From contig NZ_LBNQ01000041.1 in the NCBI RefSeq assembly GCF_001005215.1, forward strand, positions 124,001-188,000: a DNA stretch of 64,000 nt, given 5' to 3'. The notes under the pieces are model-generated. The model was not told where the DNA came from, did no database searches, and saw only the letters and a list, made by a program, of their open reading frames with translations. A program made the position numbers and the translations under genes. Shown one piece after another: positions 35,426 to 44,861 of the stretch (positions are counted from its first letter, which is position 1; each line of letters starts with the position of its first letter). This DNA is from Lampropedia cohaerens. Lineage in GTDB: Bacteria; Pseudomonadota; Gammaproteobacteria; Burkholderiales; Burkholderiaceae_C.

Positions 35426-37711
35426 ATGAATCATTCCTTGAAACGATTTTGCGTGCGTGCCGTCGTGGCCGCGGCGTCCTGTGCCACCAGCCTGGCGTTG
35501 TGGGCCATCGAGCCCTTTACGGTGCGAGACATTCGCGTCGAAGGCCTGCAGCGGGTCGAAGCCGGGACCGTGTTTGCCTCGCTGCCCATCCGGGTGGGCG
35601 ATCTCTATACCGATGACAAGGCTTCGGAGTCGATCCGGGCGCTATTTGCGCTGGGCTTGTTCAACGATGTGCGCATCGAGGCCGACAGCAACGTGCTGGT
35701 GGTGGTCGTACAGGAGCGCCCCGTTATCGGCAGCGTCGAGTTCGTTGGTACGCGCGAGTTCGACCGTGAAGCGCTGATCAACGCCATGCGCGATGTCGGG
35801 CTGGCGGAGGGCCGGCCATTCGATCGTGCGCTGGCTGACCGCGCCGAGCAGGAGCTGGTGCGCCAGTACCTCTCACGCAGCTACTATGGCGCACAGGTCG
35901 TCAGCACGGTTACGCCGGTTGATCGCAACCGCGTCAATCTGGTGTTCACCGTGACCGAAGGCGATGTGGCCAAGATTGCCGACATCCGGTTCACCGGCAA
36001 CAAAGCGTTCAGTGAGTCCACGCTGCGCGGTCTGATGGACCAGGACACGGGTGGCTGGCTGAGCTGGTACACCAAATCCAACCGTTATTCGCGTGCGCGC
36101 CTCAATGCCGATCTTGAGAACGTGCGTTCGTATTACCTGCAGCGCGGCTACATCGACTTCCGCATCGAGTCCACGCAGGTGGCGATCTCCCCGGATCGCC
36201 AGAGCATCTCGATCACTGTCAACGTGCATGAGGGTGATCGCTTTGCCGTCTCCGCAGTCCGGCTGGAGGGGGATTACCTCGGCCGTGACGACGAGTTCAA
36301 GGCGCTGGTGCAGATCAAGCCGGGCGAGCCCTACAACGAGGAACAGGTCACCAACACCACGCAGGCGTTTGCGGAGCATTTCGGCAACTATGGTTATGCC
36401 TTTGCGCGCGTGGATGCGGTGCCGCAGATCAACCGCGACAACAACACCGTGGAGGTGGTGCTGCGTGCCGAACCGCAGCGCCGCGTCTACGTGCGTCGCA
36501 TCAACATCGCCGGCAACACCCGCACCCGCGATGAGGTGATCCGCCGCGAGTTCCGCCAGTTCGAGGCGGCCTGGTATGACGGTGAGCGCATCCGCCTCTC
36601 GCGCGACCGTGTCGACCGTTTGGGCTATTTCACCGAAGTCAATATCGAGACCCAGGACGTGCCTGGTGCGCCCGATCAGGTTGACCTGCTGATCACCGTC
36701 GCGGAGAAGCCTACCGGTTCCCTACAGCTGGGCGCTGGCTACTCCAGTGCGGAAAAGCTTTCGTTCTCGTTCGGGCTGCGCCAGGACAACTTCATGGGTA
36801 CGGGCCACTATGTGGGCATCGACCTCAACACCAGCAAGTACAACCGTACGCTGGTGCTGTCGACCACCGATCCGTATTTCACCCAGTCGGGCGTGTCACG
36901 CACCATTGATGCGTATTTCCGCACCGACAAGCCCTATGACCACATGGGCGGCAACTACTCGCTGGAGACCTATGGCGGTGCGCTGCGCTTTGGCGTGCCG
37001 TTCAGCGAGACCGATACCGTGTACTTCGGGCTGGGGGTGGAGCGCAACCGACTCAAGCCGGGTACGGCCATTCCGGCGGCCTATGTCTACCAGGAAGACC
37101 TGTTTGGTTACTCCTATCCCTTCACCATCGGGTGGTCGCGCGACAGCCGCGACAGCGCCCTGGCGCCGAACGAGGGGCGCTACCAGCGCTTCAACAGCGA
37201 CTGGTCCTTCGCTGGCGATGCCAAGTACCTCAAGGCCAGCTACCAGTACCAGCAGTACCTGCCGATCACGTCGAAATACACGCTGGCCTTCAACGGGGAA
37301 CTGGGCTGGGGCAAGGGGCTTGGCGGCAACCCCTTCCCGGTGTTCAAGAACTTCTATTCGGGCGGTCTGGGATCGGTGCGCGGCTTCGAGCAAGGCACCC
37401 TGGGGCCGCGTGATTTCACCGGCCCATCGCTGGGCGGTGCACGGAAAGTGAACTTGAACGTTGAGTTCATCACACCGTTCCCGGGTGCGGGCAATGACCG
37501 CACGCTGCGCGTGTTTGCCTTTGTCGATGCGGGCAACGTGTTCGGGGATGGGGAGAAGGTCCGTTTCTCGGAATTCCGCGCTTCCACGGGCTTGGGCCTG
37601 AGCTGGATATCCCCGGTGGGACCATTGCGAATCGCCTATGCGCATCCGTTCAAGAAAAAGGCCGGCGATAGAATCGAAGAAATCCAGTTCCAGATCGGAA
37701 CATCGTTTTAA
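35426..37711 (+). CDS. bamA: Outer-membrane protein assembly factor BamA
   Basis: The product has 761 residues. A signal peptide (1 to about 27) is followed by five POTRA repeats (about 28-425) beginning FTVRDIRVEGLQRVEAGTVF and a C-terminal 16-strand barrel. The lid-lock motif region GxVRGF appears as GSVRGFEQGTLGP, and the chain ends in phenylalanine. BamA folds beta-barrel proteins into the outer membrane. Skp, its periplasmic helper, follows after 11 bases. Confidence 0.97.
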   Translation: MNHSLKRFCVRAVVAAASCATSLALWAIEPFTVRDIRVEGLQRVEAGTVFASLPIRVGDLYTDDKASESIRALFALGLFNDVRIEADSNVLVVVVQERPVIGSVEFVGTREFDREALINAMRDVGLAEGRPFDRALADRAEQELVRQYLSRSYYGAQVVSTVTPVDRNRVNLVFTVTEGDVAKIADIRFTGNKAFSESTLRGLMDQDTGGWLSWYTKSNRYSRARLNADLENVRSYYLQRGYIDFRIESTQVAISPDRQSISITVNVHEGDRFAVSAVRLEGDYLGRDDEFKALVQIKPGEPYNEEQVTNTTQAFAEHFGNYGYAFARVDAVPQINRDNNTVEVVLRAEPQRRVYVRRINIAGNTRTRDEVIRREFRQFEAAWYDGERIRLSRDRVDRLGYFTEVNIETQDVPGAPDQVDLLITVAEKPTGSLQLGAGYSSAEKLSFSFGLRQDNFMGTGHYVGIDLNTSKYNRTLVLSTTDPYFTQSGVSRTIDAYFRTDKPYDHMGGNYSLETYGGALRFGVPFSETDTVYFGLGVERNRLKPGTAIPAAYVYQEDLFGYSYPFTIGWSRDSRDSALAPNEGRYQRFNSDWSFAGDAKYLKASYQYQQYLPITSKYTLAFNGELGWGKGLGGNPFPVFKNFYSGGLGSVRGFEQGTLGPRDFTGPSLGGARKVNLNVEFITPFPGAGNDRTLRVFAFVDAGNVFGDGEKVRFSEFRASTGLGLSWISPVGPLRIAYAHPFKKKAGDRIEEIQFQIGTSF

Positions 37712-37722
37712 CGACTGAAAGT

Positions 37723-38244
37723 ATGAAAGCCCTCACTTACAAAATCACTTCCGCCATCGCATTGGCCGCTGCGTTGGCCTGGGCACCGGCACCAGCGCTG
37801 GCGCAAAGCTTCAAGGCGGGCTTTGTCAATACCGACCGCATCCTGCGTGACGCGAACATGGCACGCAGCGCGCAACAGCGTCTGGAACAGGAGTTCTCGC
37901 GTCGGGAGAAGGAAATCATCGAGCTGGGCAACAGTCTGCAGTCGGCGTCCGAGCGCTTCGAGCGCGAAGTTGCCACGCTGTCGGAAAGCCAGCGTACCCA
38001 GCGTCAGCGTCAGCTGATGGAGCAGGATCGCGAGTTCCAGCGCAAGCGCCGCGAGTTCCAGGAAGATCTGGCCTCGCGCAAGACCGAGGAGCTGGCTGCA
38101 GTACTTGAGCGTGCCAATGCGGTCGTGCAGCAGGTTGCCGAAAGCGAGAACTACGACGTCATCCTGCAGGAGGCCGTCTGGGTCAATCCCAAGCACGACA
38201 TTACCGACCGCGTGATTCAGGCGCTGAACGCCAGCTCGCGCTGA
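37723..38244 (+). CDS. skp: Periplasmic chaperone Skp/OmpH
   Basis: The product has 173 residues: signal peptide (1-28, ending ALAQ), then FKAGFVNTDRILRD and a long charged coiled coil (about 50-125) that forms the tentacles holding unfolded outer-membrane proteins. It is in the conserved position between bamA and lpxD. Confidence 0.93.
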   Translation: MKALTYKITSAIALAAALAWAPAPALAQSFKAGFVNTDRILRDANMARSAQQRLEQEFSRREKEIIELGNSLQSASERFEREVATLSESQRTQRQRQLMEQDREFQRKRREFQEDLASRKTEELAAVLERANAVVQQVAESENYDVILQEAVWVNPKHDITDRVIQALNASSR

Positions 38245-38415
38245 TGGTGCGTGGCGCCGTCCGTGACGGGATGGCGGCCCGCTTCGTGCCCAGCTGCCCG
38301 GTTGCCGTGGCGAACTGGGCATTGTTGTTTGTACTGGTCCATGGAAGCGTTGCAGCGCAATGCGGCCGCCGCCCGGCGAGGTGGGGCGCGGGTTCGTCCG
38401 GCCAGGAGGATTTGA

Positions 38416-39426
38416 ATGGTGCAAGTCACACTTGCTGAAATAGTTGCAGACCTGGGAGGAGAGCTGCATGGTGATGGCGCTTGCGCCATTACGGCCATCG
38501 CTCCGCTAGAGACGGCCGGCGCCTCGGACATCACGTTTCTGGCAAACCCCCGTCTGCTGCCGCAGTTGCAAGGCTGCCAGGCCGCCTGCGTCATCGTTGC
38601 GCCGGCGCAGCTGGAGCAGGCGCTCGCGCGTGGCGCCTGCATCGTCACGGCTGATCCCTATCTCTACTTCGCGCGGCTGACGCAGTGGTGGGTGCGCCGT
38701 CACGGCCAGCAGGTGCCCGCCGGCATTCATCCCAGCGCCGTGGTGCATCCCACTGCCAGGGTGCATCCGAGTGCCACCGTCGGGGCGCTGAGTGTGATTG
38801 AGGCGGACGTGCAGATCGGTGCCGAGACGCGCATCGACTCGCGCGTGACCATCGAACGCGGCACGGTGATCGGTGCGCGCTGCATCATCCATTCCGGCGC
38901 AGTGATCGGCAGCGATGGCTTTGGCTTTGCCAAGCAGGGTCAGCAGTGGGTCAAGATCGAGCAACTGGGCCACGTGCGCATCGGCGACGACGTGGAGGTT
39001 GGCGCCAATACCTGCATTGATCGGGGGGCCCTGGGCGACACGGTCATTGCCAACGGTGTCAAGCTCGACAACCTGATCCAGATTGCGCACAACGTGCAGG
39101 TTGGCGAGAACACCGCCATGGCCGCCTGCGTGGGTATTTCCGGCAGCACCAAGATCGGCGCCAATTGCACCCTGGCAGGGGGCGTTGGCGTCGTCGGCCA
39201 CATCGAACTGGCCGACAATACACACGTGTCTGGTGCCACGGTGATTTCGAGTTCGCTGACCGAGCCGGGACGCTACACCGGAGTCTATCCGTTCGAGCCG
39301 CACAGCAAATGGGAGCAGAATGCCGCCCTGCTGCGCCAACTGCGCAAGATGCGCGACCGTATACGCAACCTGGAGAAAGAACTGGCGCGCGCGCGACCGC
39401 AGCAGCCGCCCGAGCAATCGTTATGA
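38416..39426 (+). CDS. lpxD: UDP-3-O-(3-hydroxyacyl)glucosamine N-acyltransferase
   Basis: The product has 336 residues with an N-terminal uridine-binding domain (about 1-100) and a left-handed beta-helix of hexapeptide repeats (about 100-300). The catalytic histidine lies in [14 protein letters not shown]. The C-terminal helix binds acyl carrier protein. It catalyses the third step of lipid A synthesis. AGGAGGA precedes the ATG; the stop overlaps fabZ (ATGA). Confidence 0.96.
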   Translation: MVQVTLAEIVADLGGELHGDGACAITAIAPLETAGASDITFLANPRLLPQLQGCQAACVIVAPAQLEQALARGACIVTADPYLYFARLTQWWVRRHGQQVPAGIHPSAVVHPTARVHPSATVGALSVIEADVQIGAETRIDSRVTIERGTVIGARCIIHSGAVIGSDGFGFAKQGQQWVKIEQLGHVRIGDDVEVGANTCIDRGALGDTVIANGVKLDNLIQIAHNVQVGENTAMAACVGISGSTKIGANCTLAGGVGVVGHIELADNTHVSGATVISSSLTEPGRYTGVYPFEPHSKWEQNAALLRQLRKMRDRIRNLEKELARARPQQPPEQSL

Positions 39427-39875
39427 TCATGAACATCCACAAAATCTTCGAGCTGCTGCCCCATCGCTATCCGTTCCTGTTGGTTGACCGCGTCACCGAC
39501 ATGCAGCTGGGCGAGCGCATCACGGCTTACAAGAACGTCACTGTCAACGAGCCCTTCTTCAACGGCCACTTCCCCAAGAATCCGGTCATGCCCGGCGTGC
39601 TGGTGCTGGAGGCGCTGGCGCAGGCGGCCGGGTTGCTCTCGTTCGAGACCTATGGCGAGGCACCGGGTGAGGACAAGGTGTTCTACTTTGTCGGCATCGA
39701 CAACGCGCGTTTCAAACGGCCTGTCGTGCCGGGTGACCAGTTGATCCTGGAGGCCAGCATTGACCGTGTGCGTGGTGGCATCTATAAGTACAAGGGCGTG
39801 GCCAAGGTGGACGGGCAGGTCGTCGCAGAGGCCGATCTGATGTGCACGATGCGCCCGGTTGAACGCAATTGCTAA
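39423..39875 (+). CDS. fabZ: 3-hydroxyacyl-[acyl-carrier-protein] dehydratase FabZ
   Basis: The product has 150 residues with a hot-dog fold. [11 protein letters not shown] (about 14-24), the catalytic histidine in [21 protein letters not shown] (about 49-69) and [11 protein letters not shown] are diagnostic. It dehydrates 3-hydroxyacyl-ACP and competes with LpxA and LpxD for the same pool, which explains the clustering. Its start overlaps the lpxD stop; MNIHK two codons later is an alternative. Confidence 0.96.
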   Translation: MIMNIHKIFELLPHRYPFLLVDRVTDMQLGERITAYKNVTVNEPFFNGHFPKNPVMPGVLVLEALAQAAGLLSFETYGEAPGEDKVFYFVGIDNARFKRPVVPGDQLILEASIDRVRGGIYKYKGVAKVDGQVVAEADLMCTMRPVERNC

Positions 39876-39905
39876 GGGTTACGTGGCACGCTTTTCCTTT
39901 CTGCC

Positions 39906-40751
39906 ATGTTGGCCGACACCACCACTTCCTCTGACGGCATGCTGCCCATGACAGCCCCTGAGAACATCCATCCCAGCGCCCTCGTGCACCCTGGTGCCCA
40001 GCTGCATCCGTCGGTCGAAGTCGGGCCGTATGCCGTCATCGGCGAGCATGTGCGCATTGGCGCTGGCACGCGCGTGGGTGCCCATTGCATCATTGATGGG
40101 CGCACCACGATCGGTCGCGAGAATGTGCTGCATCCCCACGCCAGCATTGGCGGGCCTCCACAGGACAAGAAATACGCTGGCGAGCCGACCGAGCTGCACA
40201 TTGGCGACGGCAACACCATTCGCGAGTTCACGACCATCAATACTGGCACGGTGCAGGGTGGCGGGGTCACGCGGGTGGGCGACGACAACTGGATCATGGC
40301 GTACGTGCACATCGCGCATGACTGCAGCGTCGGCAACCACACGATCATCGCCAACAGTGTCTCGCTGGCTGGCCATGTGGACGTGGGTGACTGGGCGGTA
40401 ATCGGTGGACTCAGCGGTGTGCACCAGTTCACGCGCATTGGCGCCCATGCCATGATCGGCTTTACCAGTCACGTGGCGCAGGACGTGGTGCCCTACGTAC
40501 TGGCTGGCGGCAATCCGTTTGCGGTACGCGGTCTCAATGTCGAAGGTCTGCGCCGACGCAACTTCAATGCCAACCAGATTGCCACGCTGCGCAGTGTCTA
40601 CCGCACCGTGTTCCGTGAAGGCCTGACGCTGCAGGAAGCCTGCGAGCAGCTGCAGGACATGCACAGCCGTCTGGTGCAAGGCGATGGCTGGGAAGAGGTA
40701 CTGACGGTGTTGGCCTTTCTCCAGAAGGCCGAGCGCGGCATTGCGCGCTGA
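39906..40751 (+). CDS. lpxA: UDP-N-acetylglucosamine acyltransferase
   Basis: The frame gives 281 residues; the true start may be the ATG at 39939 or 39948, since the family begins close to NIHPSALVHPGAQL. Hexapeptide repeats form a left-handed helix (about 20-200), with the catalytic histidine in MAYVHIAHDCSVGNH, and a helical C-terminal domain ends the chain. It transfers the first acyl chain of lipid A. The loop segment ASIGGPPQDKKYAGEPTEL is typical. Confidence 0.94.
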   Translation: MLADTTTSSDGMLPMTAPENIHPSALVHPGAQLHPSVEVGPYAVIGEHVRIGAGTRVGAHCIIDGRTTIGRENVLHPHASIGGPPQDKKYAGEPTELHIGDGNTIREFTTINTGTVQGGGVTRVGDDNWIMAYVHIAHDCSVGNHTIIANSVSLAGHVDVGDWAVIGGLSGVHQFTRIGAHAMIGFTSHVAQDVVPYVLAGGNPFAVRGLNVEGLRRRNFNANQIATLRSVYRTVFREGLTLQEACEQLQDMHSRLVQGDGWEEVLTVLAFLQKAERGIAR

Positions 40752-40757
40752 ACGACC

Positions 40758-41951
40758 ATGGCTGAAGTGGCGGCAGGCGTTGGGCCGGATGCACTGCACG
40801 CGCAGCTGCGCGTGGCCATGGTGGCCGGTGAAGCCTCAGGCGACTTGCTGGCGGCCCTGCTGCTGCAGGGTGCGCGCGCGCACTGGTCCCAACTTCACGG
40901 CGTTGGCATTGGTGGGCCGCAGATGCAGGCCGAGGGCTTCGAGGCATGGTGGCCCAGCGAGCGGCTCGCGGTGCATGGCTATAGCCTGGAGGTATTCAAG
41001 CGCGTGGCCGGCTTGCTGCGCATCCGGCGGCAGCTGGGAACGCGCTTGCTGGCGCAGCGCCCCGATGTTTTTATCGGCGTCGATGCGCCGGACTTCAACC
41101 TGGGGCTGGAACGGCGTCTGCGCGCCGGCGGCATTCCCACGGTGCATTTCGTCTGCCCGTCCATCTGGGCATGGCGGCCCGAACGTGTCCATGCCATTCG
41201 TGCCGCGGCAGACCATGTGCTGTGCCTATTCCCTTTCGAGCCGGCGCTGCTGGCCGAGCACGGAATTGCGGCAACCTTCGTTGGGCATCCGCTGGCCAAT
41301 GCCATTGCGGACGATGTGAGCATGGGGCAGGCCCGCACGGCGCTGGGCCTGGCCCACGATGCGCCGGTGCTGGCCCTGCTGCCGGGCAGTCGCAGCAAAG
41401 AAATCGACTACCTGCTGCCGCGTTTTCTGGCCGCGGCCGCGCAGTTGCGCAGGCAATGGCCGAATCTTCAGCTTGTGCTGCCTGCGGTTGCAGCCCAGGC
41501 GGAGCGCATCGCCCGGTTGATCCAGGTGCAGCCATTGCAGCCCCCGGTCCGCATACTCGCAGGCCAGTCGCACCAGGCCCTGGCTGCGTGTGATGTGACG
41601 CTGATTGCCAGCGGCACGGCGACGCTGGAGGCGGCGCTGTTCAAGAAACCGATGGTCATCAGCTACGCCATGCACCCACTCAGCGCATGGCTGATGCGCC
41701 GCAAGCAGTTACAGCCGTGGGTGGGGTTGCCCAACATCCTGCTGCGCGAGCAGATCGTGCCCGAGCTGCTGCAGGATGCCGCCACGCCCGAAGCGTTGGC
41801 CGCTGAGGTGGACAGGTGGCTCCATGCCGCGACCGAGCGTGATGCGCGCTGGCAAACACTGCGCTGCCGCTTTGGTGACCTGCATCGCAGCCTGCGTGCG
41901 GATACTGCGCAGGCGGCAGCGCAGGCGATTGGGCAGGTGCTTGGCCGATGA
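40758..41951 (+). CDS. lpxB: Lipid-A-disaccharide synthase
   Basis: The product has 397 residues of the GT-B fold, glycosyltransferase family 19. It has [15 protein letters not shown] (about 21-35), [16 protein letters not shown] near 132-147 and [22 protein letters not shown] near 281-302. It joins two lipid A sugar precursors. It starts six bases after lpxA and overlaps rnhB in ATGA. Confidence 0.95.
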   Translation: MAEVAAGVGPDALHAQLRVAMVAGEASGDLLAALLLQGARAHWSQLHGVGIGGPQMQAEGFEAWWPSERLAVHGYSLEVFKRVAGLLRIRRQLGTRLLAQRPDVFIGVDAPDFNLGLERRLRAGGIPTVHFVCPSIWAWRPERVHAIRAAADHVLCLFPFEPALLAEHGIAATFVGHPLANAIADDVSMGQARTALGLAHDAPVLALLPGSRSKEIDYLLPRFLAAAAQLRRQWPNLQLVLPAVAAQAERIARLIQVQPLQPPVRILAGQSHQALAACDVTLIASGTATLEAALFKKPMVISYAMHPLSAWLMRRKQLQPWVGLPNILLREQIVPELLQDAATPEALAAEVDRWLHAATERDARWQTLRCRFGDLHRSLRADTAQAAAQAIGQVLGR

Positions 41952-42640
41952 GTCGCAGCGCCGCCGAAGCCGACTGTTCAACCACTGCAGCGATGATGCA
42001 AGCAAGGATCCAATGTCTGCAATCTGCGCGGCAGACCGAGCTCGCGCTGGACGCTACGCTGCCGCCGCTGCACGCCGGTGTCGACGAAGCCGGGCGTGGT
42101 CCCTTGGCCGGTCCGGTAGTGGCTGCAGCAGTCATCCTTGATGACCTGTACCCCATCCCTGGGCTGGATGACTCGAAGAAGCTGACGGCGCGGCGGCGCG
42201 CCCAGCTCGCCGATGCGATCAAGGCGCATGCCTTGACTTTTTGTATCGCCGAGGCCAGTGTCGAGGAGATCGATCGCCTCAACATCCTGCAGGCCACAAT
42301 GCTGGCCATGCAGCGCGCCGTGGCGGGTCTGCGCATTGCGCCCAAGCTCGTCTGTGTCGATGGCAACCGCACGCCTGCCCTGTCCATGCCCGCCATTGCC
42401 ATCGTTGGCGGCGATGCCAAGGTGGCAGCCATTTCCGCCGCCTCGATTCTCGCCAAGGTGCACCGCGATAGCTGGTGCGAGCAGGTCGATGGCCAGTATC
42501 CCCAGTATGGCTTTGCCAGGCACAAGGGCTACGGCACGGCTGTGCACCTGCAGGCATTGCGCGAGCACGGCGCCTGCAACCTGCATCGGCGCAGCTTTGC
42601 GCCTGTCGCGCAGGCCATGCTGCTTAAAACGGCCCTTTGA
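41948..42640 (+). CDS. rnhB: Ribonuclease HII
   Basis: The product has 230 residues. The catalytic acids appear as D46-E47 ([18 protein letters not shown]), D138 (CVDGNR) and the Asp of KVHRDSW. It nicks RNA in RNA-DNA hybrids, including single ribonucleotides. The N-terminus is about 30 residues longer than E. coli RNase HII, so an internal start (for example at 41993) is possible. Its 3' end overlaps the convergent DUF486 gene by 17 bases. Confidence 0.93.
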   Translation: MSRSAAEADCSTTAAMMQARIQCLQSARQTELALDATLPPLHAGVDEAGRGPLAGPVVAAAVILDDLYPIPGLDDSKKLTARRRAQLADAIKAHALTFCIAEASVEEIDRLNILQATMLAMQRAVAGLRIAPKLVCVDGNRTPALSMPAIAIVGGDAKVAAISAASILAKVHRDSWCEQVDGQYPQYGFARHKGYGTAVHLQALREHGACNLHRRSFAPVAQAMLLKTAL

Positions 42641-42965
42641 AGATGAAGAAGGCGCCTAGAGCAATGCAGCCAAAACCCAGAAGGTGGTTGAGCGTCAGAG
42701 CCTCCTTTAGGTAGAAAACCGAGAATGCGGCAAATACTGTCAGCGTGATGACTTCCTGAATGGTCTTGAGTTCTGCGGCGGAATAGACCCCGTGTCCGAT
42801 CCGATTGGCCGGCACAGCCAGGCAATACTCGACCAAAGCAATCGCCCAGCTGATCACAATGACCTTGACGATGGGCGCATGGGGGAATTTCAGGTGGCCA
42901 TACCAAGCCATCGTCATGAAAACGTTCGACGCCACAAGCAAGGCAATCGGCAGCAGCTTTTGCAT
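42624..42965 (-). CDS. DUF486 (DMT-like) small membrane protein
   Basis: The product has 113 residues with four membrane helices, similar in form to small drug/metabolite transporters. The start [22 protein letters not shown] and the middle [13 protein letters not shown] are typical of DUF486. Function is unknown. It follows the HAD phosphatase gene by 21 bases and overlaps rnhB tail to tail. Confidence 0.85.
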   Translation of the reverse strand: MQKLLPIALLVASNVFMTMAWYGHLKFPHAPIVKVIVISWAIALVEYCLAVPANRIGHGVYSAAELKTIQEVITLTVFAAFSVFYLKEALTLNHLLGFGCIALGAFFIFKGPF

Positions 42966-42986
42966 AGAGAAAGGGTGCCAGTGGGC

Positions 42987-43691
42987 TTACGCCAGTGCAG
43001 CGACGGCAGCGGGTAGCGTGGCCATGTCGGTGATGAAATGGCGCACACCGGCAGCCCGCATGGGCGCTTCGTAAAGACCGTGGGGGTCATAGCCGATCAC
43101 GGTGGCGCCTGCGGCCAGACCGGCCGTGGCGCCGGGTACGGAATCTTCCACCACCACGCATTGCTCCGGGAAGATGCCGAGCGCGCGTGCTGCCGCGAGA
43201 TAGACATCTGGGTGTGGCTTGTTGCGTGGCAGTTCCTGACCGCTGAAGATGCGGCCCTCGAACAGAGGGTACAGGCCGACTTTCTGTAACTGCAGGTCAA
43301 GCTTGAGGCGGTCGCCGCCCGAGGCGCAGGCAATGCGGCCTTCGAAACGCTGATGCAGCTCCCGGACCGCCTCCACCGCACCGGCAATGGCCTGCAGTTC
43401 GGCGCCAAGTCGCTGGTTGCGCAGCGCGTAGAAGCGGGCCATCCAGTCTTCCGTGAGCGGCTGGCCGGTAGCCTGCTCGATGCGTGCGCGCTCGTCACGC
43501 ACAGCCTTGCCGTGGAAGATGGCAAAGCACTCGTCATAGCTCAGCGGCCAGCCGGCATCATTGAAGAGCTGGCACAGCACCTGGTTGGTGATGCCTTCGC
43601 TGTTAACGAGCACTCCGTCGCAGTCGAACAGTACGGCCCGGATGGATGCGGGAGTAGGGGGCATATGGTGGTCTTGCAAAAAGTGGATCAT
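42987..43691 (-). CDS. HAD-superfamily hydrolase, subfamily IA (phosphatase or phosphoglucomutase-like)
   Basis: The frame gives 234 residues. Motif I is FDCDGVLVNSEG (nucleophile Asp), motif II is the serine of ACASGGDRLK, the lysine is in RNKPHPDVYLAAA, and motif IV is VVVEDSVPGATAG. A helical cap lies between I and II. Relatives dephosphorylate sugar phosphates such as 6-phosphogluconate or isomerise beta-glucose phosphate; the substrate is not readable. An ATG at 43664 may be the true start. Confidence 0.85.
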   Translation of the reverse strand: MIHFLQDHHMPPTPASIRAVLFDCDGVLVNSEGITNQVLCQLFNDAGWPLSYDECFAIFHGKAVRDERARIEQATGQPLTEDWMARFYALRNQRLGAELQAIAGAVEAVRELHQRFEGRIACASGGDRLKLDLQLQKVGLYPLFEGRIFSGQELPRNKPHPDVYLAAARALGIFPEQCVVVEDSVPGATAGLAAGATVIGYDPHGLYEAPMRAAGVRHFITDMATLPAAVAALA

Positions 43692-43722
43692 GGCGCCCGG
43701 CAGTCTACATGCCGACGCGCCG

Positions 43723-44661
43723 TCACGCGCGCGCTTGCTGGCGGCGCAAATGCGCCCGCGCGTGTGTCAGAAATGCTTCCTCGGATGCGCTCAGGGTGCC
43801 TTGCTCGGGCCAGCACAAATAGCTTTCCATCTGCGCCACGCCCTCGTAGGGCGGCAACTGGAACAGCTGTCCGGCCTGCACCTCCATGCTGGCGGCATGT
43901 TCGGGAAGACAGGCAATGCCCAGACCGCAGCGCACCATGCGGATGACCTCATCCAGGGTTCCGCTGATGCCGATGGTCTTGCCGCGCAGCGCGTGCGTGC
44001 GCCGAAATTGGGCGATTGGCGCCAGGGAGTCGTTGAGCTGTTCGCTGGTAAAGGAGATGATGGGTTCATCGCGCAACGCATCCACCGGCAGGTTGTTCTG
44101 GCCAAACAGCGGGTGACTGCGGCCGCAGTAGAAGGCATAGGACTGGCGGCTGAACACGCGCCGCTGCAATCCCAGCACCGGTGCCGACATCAGGCAGATG
44201 CCAATGCCGGCGCGGCGGTGCAGCAGTGCATGGTGGATTTCGGCGCTGGTGGAGACCTCCAGCTCGAAACTGACACGGGGATGGCGAGCGTGGAACTGCG
44301 CCAGGATGTCGTCCAGGTCCGGCGAAGGCACACGGCTGACGAGCATCAGATGGACGTGGCCAGAAAGGTCTTCCTCAGCCTCCTCCAGGGAAGCGTTGAG
44401 CAACGCCAGCCCGGCCGATATCTTGATGGCTTCGCGGTACACCGCCTCCCCGGCGGCAGTGACCTCGAAGGCACCAGCGCCGCGTATCACCAGGCGCCGC
44501 TGCAGGCATTGCTCCAGGCGTTTGAGCGCCAGACTGACAGCCGGTTGTGTCAGGTGCAGACGGTCCGCTGCGCGCGTGATGCTGCGCTCTTCGACGATGG
44601 CGATGAAGGCGCGAAGCAGGTTCCAGTCCAGCCTGTCCGCAAGGATTTGATGTTGACTCAA
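43723..44661 (-). CDS. LysR-family transcriptional regulator (TTG start)
   Basis: The product has 312 residues. The N-terminal winged helix-turn-helix (about 13-72; LRAFIAIVEERSITRAADRLHLTQPAVSLALKRLE) and the periplasmic-binding-like effector domain (about 100-300) are clear. The start is taken as TTG at 44661: AGGA lies a few bases before it, and a good promoter (TTCACG, 17 bases, TATAAT) ends just upstream. An ATG at 44895 would add 78 residues across that AT-rich promoter and overlap the divergent transporter. It likely controls the divergent MHS transporter and deacylase genes. Confidence 0.85.
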   Translation of the reverse strand: MSQHQILADRLDWNLLRAFIAIVEERSITRAADRLHLTQPAVSLALKRLEQCLQRRLVIRGAGAFEVTAAGEAVYREAIKISAGLALLNASLEEAEEDLSGHVHLMLVSRVPSPDLDDILAQFHARHPRVSFELEVSTSAEIHHALLHRRAGIGICLMSAPVLGLQRRVFSRQSYAFYCGRSHPLFGQNNLPVDALRDEPIISFTSEQLNDSLAPIAQFRRTHALRGKTIGISGTLDEVIRMVRCGLGIACLPEHAASMEVQAGQLFQLPPYEGVAQMESYLCWPEQGTLSASEEAFLTHARAHLRRQQARA

Positions 44662-44700
44662 GCGATCCTCACATAAAAATGAAAAATGTAAAAGATAGCA

Positions 44701-44729
44701 ATTATAAATTTTACTGTTAATGGCGTGAA
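44701..44729 (-). promoter_or_regulatory. Promoter of the LysR gene and shared control region
   Basis: On the minus strand -35 TTCACG (44724-44729) and -10 TATAAT (44701-44706) are spaced by exactly 17 bases. The expected start lies about 33 bases before the TTG codon. The 200-base gap to the divergent transporter gene is unusually AT-rich near here, as expected for a LysR binding region. Confidence 0.7.
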
Positions 44730-44861
44730 TGATGTGATGCGGTCCTTTCTCTCTGCTGACAGGAATAGGGCGCGAAAGAAGCCGCTGGTGTAGATGCATC
44801 AGCTCTTCAATGGCGAACGCTTTCGGGTGGCAGGATTTTTTCCCAAGAATGATTCCAAACA

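Noticed and set aside
38244-38438. A 64-codon frame between skp and lpxD starting at the skp stop
   Set aside because: It has a hydrophobic stretch but overlaps the lpxD start and its AGGAGGA site, and has no ribosome-binding site of its own or recognisable product.
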